Below are positions 6,558 through 11,620 of a DNA stretch of 11,620 nucleotides, in pieces (positions within the stretch are counted from its first letter, which is position 1; the number at the start of each line of letters is the position of its first letter). Source of the DNA: Lentisphaeria bacterium (GTDB lineage Bacteria > Verrucomicrobiota > Lentisphaeria > Victivallales > UBA1829); NCBI GenBank assembly GCA_019408975.1, contig DXVA01000004.1:1-11620 (forward strand), in the 5' to 3' direction. The notes beneath the pieces were generated by a model. It was not told the origin of the DNA and searched no databases. It saw nothing but the letters and a program-made list of their open reading frames with translations. A program made the position numbers and the translations under genes.

Positions 6558-7994
6558 GCGCTTGTCCACGGGCTTGACGTAGGTTTCTTCAAGAGAAATG
6601 TAATCATTGTCCTGGGCGGCAATGCGCATGCGTTTGGAGTAAATGCACTCTTTTGCGGTATGTTCGCACTCGCCGTTGGCCTTGGACGCTCCGCAGGGAC
6701 CGTTCGCCATTCCTTTCGGACAGGTTTCGGGGCACACGAATGCCGTGGAAGGAAGACGGCACTCCGGACAGCCCCGGCAGGAGACCAGCAGTTTTTTTGT
6801 CAGGTAACGTTCCGACGCGGGAAGCCTGCCGGCATTCGCAAAGAGTTTACGCGCAAGATTCAGCTTGAATTTTTCCCCGTCTTCCAAGGGTGGGATCTCC
6901 GCATTTGCCATGCGCGGCATTTCGGATGGATGCGCTTTGGAAAACAGATCTTCAAATTCATAAAAACGGTAGGGGTAAGGCGCCATATCAAGGCGTGCAT
7001 AGTATTCCAGATAGGCGGTCCGCCATTCTTCGAATCCGGCGAATTCATTCAGCGCTTCCTTGATCCGGTTCAGCATGATATTGATCTGATCCGGACGCTC
7101 CAGACCTGCAATCTGAATGCCGCTGTAACCGAGGAAACGGGCGCCTGCGGCATGGATCTGGATTCTGCGCCACTGCGCCGCCTCGAACTGTGCCATGGAG
7201 TGCATGGTTTCACGGCGGAGCATCGCCTGAAAATCCGGTGAAATATGGACTCCGGGCAGTTTGCCGGAACAGATTTCTTCGGCTTTGTCGGGTGTCAGAA
7301 CCAGGAAACGCGCGATCGAAGGAATATGAAGCGAACGCCGGAACAGAGACCAGCGCAGTTCCTGAAGTTTCAGCATGTCCCAGCCGAACTGAGTCACCAT
7401 GAACGACGCACCGAGGTTGATCTTCTTGATCAGTTTGAAATACTGCGGGAAACAGGTGCAGGGCGTATATTTATATGGATTGACGGCGCATCCGGCAAAC
7501 AGGTTCTTATTGAATTTTTCCCGGATACTCCTGAGTATATGGACACTTTCCGTGAACAGGCGCGACTGAACCTGCTTCAGGCTGTCGTCTTTAATACTTT
7601 CGCCGGAGACCGCAATGATGTTTTTGAATCCTTCATTGGCGGCGTGCCCGAGTATCTTTTCCAGATCGGCGACCGTGCGGTCGCGTCCGCTGACGCAGAT
7701 CAGATGCCTGTCCCGGTCCGTTCTGCAGAGCGCCGCGGCAAGTTGAATGTTGTCGAGAGAATCCGGATATGCGTAACGGTCGGTGAACGTCAGCGCGGCA
7801 TTGAGCTCCTGTTTTGCAGAGACGAGATATTCAATTTCTGAAAATCTCGCGACGGCGTCGGCGAGTTTCGTTTCCGAGGGTGGAGCGTTGATCTCCACAA
7901 GCACCTGAAAGTTGCCGTTGTCGAGTTTCTCCTTGAAACGGTTGCCCATTGCGCCGTCGAAATTCATTTCCAACTGTATGCCGCTGCTGTCCAT
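6549..7994 (-). CDS. Methylenetetrahydrofolate reductase with C-terminal MetV-like cysteine domain
   Basis: Probable cytoplasmic flavoenzyme reducing 5,10-methylene- to 5-methyl-tetrahydrofolate for methionine synthesis or one-carbon flow. Residues 20-330 form the MetF TIM barrel: VLVEINAPPS (31-40) places the expected active-site Glu34, and FMVTQFGWD (198-206) matches the flavin-binding FxxTQ segment. Residues 400-455 form a MetV/MTHFR_C domain with eight Cys (406, 409, 412, 421, 425, 434, 443, 450), a likely Zn or Fe-S site. In acetogens MetV is a separate subunit, so this is a fused form, also known from other bacteria. The start at 7994 follows AAGG at 6 nt; ATGs at 7967 and 7949 remain possible. 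It lies 11 nt after the hydrolase gene, probably in the same operon. Its last codons (CGC AGA CGG TAA) run into the right inverted repeat, so the native C-terminus may have been altered. The electron donor cannot be read from sequence. Confidence 0.9.
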   Translation of the reverse strand: MDSSGIQLEMNFDGAMGNRFKEKLDNGNFQVLVEINAPPSETKLADAVARFSEIEYLVSAKQELNAALTFTDRYAYPDSLDNIQLAAALCRTDRDRHLICVSGRDRTVADLEKILGHAANEGFKNIIAVSGESIKDDSLKQVQSRLFTESVHILRSIREKFNKNLFAGCAVNPYKYTPCTCFPQYFKLIKKINLGASFMVTQFGWDMLKLQELRWSLFRRSLHIPSIARFLVLTPDKAEEICSGKLPGVHISPDFQAMLRRETMHSMAQFEAAQWRRIQIHAAGARFLGYSGIQIAGLERPDQINIMLNRIKEALNEFAGFEEWRTAYLEYYARLDMAPYPYRFYEFEDLFSKAHPSEMPRMANAEIPPLEDGEKFKLNLARKLFANAGRLPASERYLTKKLLVSCRGCPECRLPSTAFVCPETCPKGMANGPCGASKANGECEHTAKECIYSKRMRIAAQDNDYISLEETYVKPVDKRRR

Positions 7995-8005
7995 CCTTCG
8001 CCTTA

Positions 8006-8860
8006 TTATAAATCGTTTTCTTCGAGAAAGTCGCGCATGATCTCATTGATCTTTTCCGGAGCGTCTTCCTGTATATATCTTCCTGCACTCGGAAGTGTGC
8101 AGACATCCGCATTCGGCAGGTAGTGTTCCCAGAGTTTCAGGGATTTCGGAGTGTAAAGCCAGTCGCGCATCGCCCAGATGATGCATGCCGGTTTGCTGTT
8201 GAACATCCAGAGCCCCGTTTCAATGGCGAGAATGGTCTGCGCGGAATCCGCCTCGGGAGCCACGGGGATATCCTCAATGAAGCGGAGCAGGGGAATCCGG
8301 CTTTCCTTGCTCTGGAAGGGATAACGGTATGCGTCCGCGATTTCCTTCGGGAGCTTGTTGACTCCGAACTGAAGCATTTTCAGGTCGAGAATGATCTTGG
8401 AACCGAGCCAGGGAGCGCGGCAGGGATAGAGGCGCCACGGCAGCGGGAAATCGGAAAACGCCATTGAATTGAGAATTATCAGAGCTGTCACCAGATTCGG
8501 GTGCCGGACCCCGAATCCCATTCCGATTGTGCCGCCCCAGCCGTGCATGACCAGTGTGATGTTCTTGAGCTCAAGTGCGGCGATCAGGCTTTCCACGAGA
8601 TTGATATGCCCAGTCAGCGTATAATCGAAATCATATGGTTTGTCGGACAACCCGAAGCCGAGCATGTCGAATGCAATGACGCGGTGATCTCTGGAAAATT
8701 CCTGAATCTGCCTGCGGTAGGCGAAAGACCACATCGGGCACGCATGAAACAGCAGAAGAGTGTTTCCCTCGCCTTCGTCAATATAGTGAATCCTGTTCTG
8801 ACCGATCGTGATGTAGCGATGCCTGAACGGGAACAGCTTTTCTAATTCCTGATAATTCAT
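8006..8860 (-). CDS. Alpha/beta-hydrolase-fold protein, haloalkane dehalogenase/OleB-like, catalytic residues replaced
   Basis: The 284 residues span the whole fold, from RYITIGQNRIHYIDEGEG (15-32) to YIQEDAPEKINEIM (262-275). The closest pattern I know is the haloalkane dehalogenase/OleB beta-lactone decarboxylase group. Three active-site positions differ from that group: the oxyanion motif HGNP reads HACP (39-42), the nucleophile motif HDWGG reads HGWGG (Gly107, codon GGC at 8540-8542) and the catalytic His in the AGHY motif reads AGRY (Arg261, codon AGA at 8078-8080). The acid motif WAMRDW (Asp233) remains. The frame is intact, so a pseudoenzyme or altered chemistry is more likely than a decayed gene. 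The ATG at 8860 is favoured by AGAGG 5 nt upstream; an ATG at 8932 has no ribosome binding site and would put the leader hairpin in coding sequence. It is the first gene of a two-gene operon with the reductase. Function unknown. Confidence 0.85.
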   Translation of the reverse strand: MNYQELEKLFPFRHRYITIGQNRIHYIDEGEGNTLLLFHACPMWSFAYRRQIQEFSRDHRVIAFDMLGFGLSDKPYDFDYTLTGHINLVESLIAALELKNITLVMHGWGGTIGMGFGVRHPNLVTALIILNSMAFSDFPLPWRLYPCRAPWLGSKIILDLKMLQFGVNKLPKEIADAYRYPFQSKESRIPLLRFIEDIPVAPEADSAQTILAIETGLWMFNSKPACIIWAMRDWLYTPKSLKLWEHYLPNADVCTLPSAGRYIQEDAPEKINEIMRDFLEENDL

Positions 8861-8880
8861 CTGTGCCTCTGGATCTCTCT

Positions 8881-8901
8881 TTGCCGGAAATTTCCCGGCA
8901 A
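8881..8901 (-). promoter_or_regulatory. Leader stem-loop upstream of the hydrolase gene
   Basis: A 7-bp perfect inverted repeat (TTGCCGG and CCGGCAA) with a 7-nt AT-rich spacer lies 20 nt before the preferred start at 8860. It could be an operator or an mRNA leader hairpin. If translation started at 8932 instead it would be coding, so the interpretation depends on the start choice. Confidence 0.35.
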
Positions 8902-9026
8902 CAGGTAACTTAGCATGATTCCACTTTTTCATCAAGTCGTATTTGCTGAATATCGGAAAGCAATTTAGTTATATTATTAAATTATTTGGTAGCTATAATT
9001 TTTTTGATTTTTTTTCGGGGGATCGC

Positions 9027-9054
9027 TTTACATCTTCCGTTTCCGGTGTATATT
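9027..9054 (+). promoter_or_regulatory. Candidate sigma-70 promoter for the V-ATPase operon
   Basis: TTTACA (9027-9032) and TATATT (9049-9054) are separated by 16 nt, each one base from consensus (TTGACA, TATAAT). Transcription would begin near 9061, giving an untranslated leader of about 85 nt. A perfect TATAAT at 9094-9099 is an alternative -10, but it has no good -35 at the proper distance. Confidence 0.5.
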
Positions 9055-9106
9055 TTTTATTTGAATTCAGGAGATAAATAATCAAATATCATATATAATA
9101 CACGGC

Positions 9107-9122
9107 AAATGCATCTGCATTT
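9107..9122. promoter_or_regulatory. Palindrome between promoter and V-ATPase start
   Basis: AAATGCATCTGCATTT is a perfect 7-2-7 inverted repeat, 8 nt after a TATAAT and 10 nt before the subunit E ribosome binding site. The 2-nt spacer is too short for a stable RNA loop, so a dimeric repressor site is the more natural reading. No regulator is identified. Confidence 0.35.
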
Positions 9123-9145
9123 CCACAAAGATGGAGAGTTTTACC

Positions 9146-9751
9146 ATGGCAGAAGATCTACAGGGGTTGCTGAACAAGATTCATACGGATGGAATTCAGA
9201 AAGCCGAAGAGGAAAAAGCCGCGATCATCGCGGATGCAAAGAAAGAGGCGGCGAAAATCATTGCCGATGCAAAAGCGCAGGCGGAAACGGATTCGAAAAA
9301 AGCGAAAGCGTTTGCCGCGGTGGAACAGGACAAGGCATTCAAGGCGATTCAACAGGCTTCGCGAGATGCCGTGATCGCCCTTAAAGCGGATCTGCTTGCA
9401 AAACTCAATGCCGTAGCCAGGGACTGCGCCGCGAAGGCGATGACTCCCGAACTGATGGGGCAGATCATTCTTGAAATGGCGAAGGCATACCAGAAGAATC
9501 CGTCCGCCGATGCCGGAATCGAACTGCTTCTCCCGCAGAAGGAACAGGGAGAGGTGGAGGGTGTCCTGAAGTCCGCGCTTCTCGCGAATCTCAAGGCGAA
9601 TCCGAAGATCAATCTGACCAGCGAATTCGGTGCCGGGCTTCAGATTTCTTTCGCGGACAACGAGGTTTTCTTCGACTTCAGCGACGAAGCGCTTGCCGAT
9701 ATCCTCTGTAAATTCGTCGGACCCAAACTCGCCGCCGTCATCAAGGGCTGA
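9146..9751 (+). CDS. atpE: V-type ATP synthase subunit E (peripheral stalk)
   Basis: Forms the peripheral stalk that holds the catalytic A3B3 head of the rotary V-type ATPase against the membrane part. The 201 residues match the bacterial/archaeal E subunit. Residues 15-75 are a long Ala/Lys/Glu coiled coil with an 11-residue period (IIADAK at 27-32 and again at 38-43), as expected for a right-handed stalk coil. Residues 100-200 form the compact C-terminal domain that contacts the head. The ATG at 9146 was chosen because GGAGAG (9133-9138) precedes it by 7 nt; an ATG at 9131 overlaps that site. Identity rests on the coil plus its position before the DUF2764 and A-subunit genes, because E subunits are weakly conserved. 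Confidence 0.88.
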   Translation: MAEDLQGLLNKIHTDGIQKAEEEKAAIIADAKKEAAKIIADAKAQAETDSKKAKAFAAVEQDKAFKAIQQASRDAVIALKADLLAKLNAVARDCAAKAMTPELMGQIILEMAKAYQKNPSADAGIELLLPQKEQGEVEGVLKSALLANLKANPKINLTSEFGAGLQISFADNEVFFDFSDEALADILCKFVGPKLAAVIKG

Positions 9752-9783
9752 CCCCTGTCGGCAAGATAGGAGTTTTCCTGATC

Positions 9784-10353
9784 ATGAAGAAAAATTATTA
9801 TGCTTTGAAGGCTTCCCTGCCGCTGCTTCTGTTCGACGGGCAGCCGCCGTTTTCCAGAGATACGTTTCTGGATTACTGTTCGGCTTACTTTTCAGAGCGG
9901 CAGATGGAACTGCTGCACTCCCTGAAAGCGGCTCCGCACAAGCTTCCGGAGGGAATCGCGGCGGATTCTCCGACGGGTGAATACATCCTCTGGGAAATCT
10001 GCCTGCGGAATACGCTCGGGGCGTTGCGTGCGGGGAAACTCGGCGTTGATGCGGAACCGTATCTGGTGAAGTTCGCCGGATTCGAGAGCGAGGCATACCG
10101 AACCGCGAATGAAATATTCGCCTCGCAGATGAATCCTTATGAGCGTGAACGGGCTCTGGATGCCGCGCGCTGGTATAAGCTGGATTCCGTGGAGGGGAGG
10201 CATACTTTCGATTTTGACGCTTTCTGTCTTTACCTTCTGCGCCTGATGATTCTTGAAAAATGGGCGGCGCGGAGCGAGAAAGACGCTCCGGCGAATCTGG
10301 ACAAGGCGGCGGACCGTGCGGAACATGCGAAAAAAGATTTAAAACAATCATAA
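9784..10353 (+). CDS. DUF2764 family protein of the V-ATPase operon
   Basis: This 189-residue protein sits between the E and A subunit genes, the place occupied by the DUF2764 protein in chlamydial V-ATPase operons (Chlamydia trachomatis CT309). Visible features are the N-terminal NYYALKASLPLL and a C-terminal helix LYLLRLMILEKWAARS, both consistent with that family. It is a soluble, mostly helical protein. Its role is unproven. A subunit C/d-like coupling role at the central stalk is plausible because no recognised C subunit gene is seen here, but that is inference. AGGAG (9768-9772) lies 11 nt before the ATG, slightly far. It follows subunit E by 32 nt and precedes subunit A by 24 nt. Confidence 0.82.
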   Translation: MKKNYYALKASLPLLLFDGQPPFSRDTFLDYCSAYFSERQMELLHSLKAAPHKLPEGIAADSPTGEYILWEICLRNTLGALRAGKLGVDAEPYLVKFAGFESEAYRTANEIFASQMNPYERERALDAARWYKLDSVEGRHTFDFDAFCLYLLRLMILEKWAARSEKDAPANLDKAADRAEHAKKDLKQS

Positions 10354-10377
10354 TATCATAACAGCAGGAGTGTTTTC

Positions 10378-11620
10378 ATGCTTGAAAACAACACAGGACA
10401 CATAGTCGGCGTCAACGGCAATATGTTGACCGTCGAGTTCGAGACCGCTGTGACGCAGAATGAAGTTGCGTTTGCGGTGCTCGGCGACATCCGGCTCAAA
10501 GCCGAAGTCATTCGCGTAAGAGGCCGGCGTGCCGACCTTCAGGTTTACGAGAATACCGCAGGACTCAAAGTCGGCGACACCGTCGAATTCACCAACGATC
10601 TTCTCAGCGTCGAGCTCGGCCCCGGACTTCTGACACAGGTCTATGACGGGCTCCAGAATCCCTTGAACAAGCTTGCCGAAAAATCCGGATTCTTTCTCCA
10701 GCGCGGCGTTTATATCGCCGCTTTGGACTATGAGCGCCAGTGGGAGTTCACGCCGCTTGCGAAGATCGGCGACCGTTTGACCGCAGGAAGTTATATCGGA
10801 TTCGTCCCGGAAGGTATCTTCAAACATTATATCATGCTTCCTTTCCTGTTCCGCGGCACATGGGAACTGGTTGATGTCGCCGCCCCCGGTTCCTACAGGC
10901 TTCGCGACTGCATCGCGAAGGCGAAAAATGAAAAGGGAGAAATCCGCGAGATTACGATGGTTCAGAAGTGGCCGGTCAAGATTCCGATTTCCTGTTACAG
11001 GGAGAAACTGCTGCCGGAAAAACCGCTGACGACCCAGATCAGAAGTATTGATACCTTTTTTCCCGTGGCACAGGGCGGAACCTTCTGCACGCCGGGTCCG
11101 TTCGGCGCGGGCAAGACCGTTCTTCAGCACGCAATCAGCCAGCACGCGGAAGCGGACGTGGTGATCATCGCCGCCTGCGGAGAGCGTGCCGGCGAGGTCG
11201 TGGAAATTCTCCGCGAGTTCCCGCACCTTGAGGACCCGCGGACCGGAAAGAGCCTGATGGACCGTTCGATCATCATCTGCAACACCAGTTCGATGCCTGT
11301 CGCGGCGCGTGAAGCGTCGGTATATACGGCGGTGACTCTTGCGGAATATTACCGCCAGATGGGGCTGAACTGTCTGCTTCTCGCCGATTCGACCTCACGC
11401 TGGGCGCAGGCACTCCGCGAGATGTCCGGGCGCCTTGAGGAGATTCCCGGAGAAGAAGCGTTCCCGGCATATCTTGAATCCCTGATTGCGAGTTTTTATG
11501 AGCGTGCAGGACTTGTCCGGCTCAATGACGGCGGGCAGGGTTCCATCACGATCGGCGGTTCCGTCAGTCCCGCCGGCGGCAACTTTGAAGAACCGGTGAC
11601 GCAGGCGACGCTGAAAGTCG
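10378..11620 (+). CDS. atpA: V-type ATP synthase catalytic subunit A, 3'-truncated by the window edge
   Basis: Catalytic subunit that binds and hydrolyses or synthesises ATP in the A3B3 head. About 414 of an expected 590 residues are in view, and the frame is open to the last base. The N-terminal beta-barrel begins MLENNTGHIVGVNGNMLTVE. Residues 110-195 form the non-homologous insert typical of A subunits. The P-loop is GPFGAGKT (240-247), the catalytic Glu motif is ACGERAGEVVE, the Walker B segment is LLLADSTSRW with Asp near 337, and GGSVSPAGGNFEEPVTQAT follows. GERAGE in place of the archaeal GERGNE is, from memory, the form seen in Chlamydia and spirochaetes, which supports a PVC-type host. 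GCAGGAG (10364-10370) precedes the ATG by 7 nt. Subunits B, D, I and K are expected downstream. Confidence 0.98.
   Translation, partial: MLENNTGHIVGVNGNMLTVEFETAVTQNEVAFAVLGDIRLKAEVIRVRGRRADLQVYENTAGLKVGDTVEFTNDLLSVELGPGLLTQVYDGLQNPLNKLAEKSGFFLQRGVYIAALDYERQWEFTPLAKIGDRLTAGSYIGFVPEGIFKHYIMLPFLFRGTWELVDVAAPGSYRLRDCIAKAKNEKGEIREITMVQKWPVKIPISCYREKLLPEKPLTTQIRSIDTFFPVAQGGTFCTPGPFGAGKTVLQHAISQHAEADVVIIAACGERAGEVVEILREFPHLEDPRTGKSLMDRSIIICNTSSMPVAAREASVYTAVTLAEYYRQMGLNCLLLADSTSRWAQALREMSGRLEEIPGEEAFPAYLESLIASFYERAGLVRLNDGGQGSITIGGSVSPAGGNFEEPVTQATLKV

Larger units (their letters stand above)
8861..9145. promoter_or_regulatory. Divergent AT-rich intergenic regulatory region
   Basis: This 285-nt region separates the minus-strand hydrolase/reductase operon from the plus-strand V-ATPase operon. 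It is much AT-richer than the coding DNA, with T-runs at 9001-9015, and must hold promoters for both directions. On the plus strand two -10-like boxes are visible. For the minus strand only weak TATAAC- and TATAGC-like boxes were found around 8960-8995, without a matching -35, so that promoter is not placed. No small gene or RNA was recognised. Confidence 0.7.

Noticed and set aside
6521..6622. N-terminal extension of the four-helix protein through the repeat
   Set aside because: It would translate the 9-nt repeat and the end of the reductase gene; the ATG at 6520 with AGGA 7 nt upstream starts at the family's normal N-terminus.
6522..7241. Plus-strand frame of 239 codons starting in the right inverted repeat
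   Set aside because: It is antisense to the reductase gene, whose cysteine motifs and barrel are clearly on the minus strand.
8861..8932. N-terminal extension of the hydrolase from the ATG at 8932
   Set aside because: No ribosome binding site precedes it, the added residues are not conserved family sequence, and the ATG at 8860 has AGAGG at suitable spacing.
9001..9016. Intrinsic terminator suggested by the T-runs
   Set aside because: No GC-rich stem precedes the T-run on the plus strand, and there is no gene end nearby; it is an AT-rich promoter region.
10348..11226. Long open frame on the minus strand (292 codons)
   Set aside because: It lies antisense to the V-ATPase A subunit, which has intact P-loop and catalytic motifs on the plus strand.

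Overview
The window reads as bacterial chromosome of about 50-55% GC with tightly packed genes. A Chlamydia-like V-type ATPase operon, a long-form four-helix-bundle protein and a MetF-MetV type reductase together suggest the Planctomycetes-Verrucomicrobia-Chlamydiae group. Lentisphaerota/Victivallis-like bacteria are my best guess. This is inferred from gene content only; no rRNA or other marker is present.

Layout. (1) 2-5912, plus strand: a translation/RNA cluster of infB (5' end missing), rbfA, a DHH-family nanoRNase/pAp-phosphatase (nrnA-like) and truB. It continues into an unrecognised 530-residue protein with a His/Cys-rich patch and a 107-residue membrane protein with about four predicted membrane segments. 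rbfA/nrnA and nrnA/truB each overlap by 11 bp. (2) 5913-6557: a 645-bp segment bounded by imperfect 30-bp inverted repeats. It carries one AT-richer minus-strand gene for a four-helix-bundle (S23/IVS-like) protein and sits exactly between the stop codons of two convergent genes. (3) 6549-8860, minus strand: an alpha/beta-hydrolase-fold gene followed 11 bp later by a methylenetetrahydrofolate reductase with a C-terminal MetV-like cysteine domain. The hydrolase keeps the sequence framework of the haloalkane dehalogenase/OleB group but has lost its nucleophile and its catalytic histidine. (4) 8861-9145: an AT-rich divergent regulatory region. (5) 9146-11620, plus strand: the start of a V-type ATPase operon, with subunit E, a DUF2764 protein and the catalytic A subunit, which runs off the right edge.

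How the genes fit together: infB and rbfA act in initiation and 30S maturation, truB modifies tRNA, and the DHH protein recycles short RNAs, so region 1 is a conventional housekeeping operon with two lineage-specific genes added. The V-ATPase genes encode part of an ion-translocating rotary machine and follow the chlamydial order E-DUF2764-A. The most unusual points are the inverted-repeat-bounded four-helix cassette, whose repeat supplies its ribosome binding site and contains the stop codon of the neighbouring reductase gene, and the apparent pseudoenzyme encoded next to that reductase. No tRNA, rRNA, CRISPR array or transposase gene was seen.
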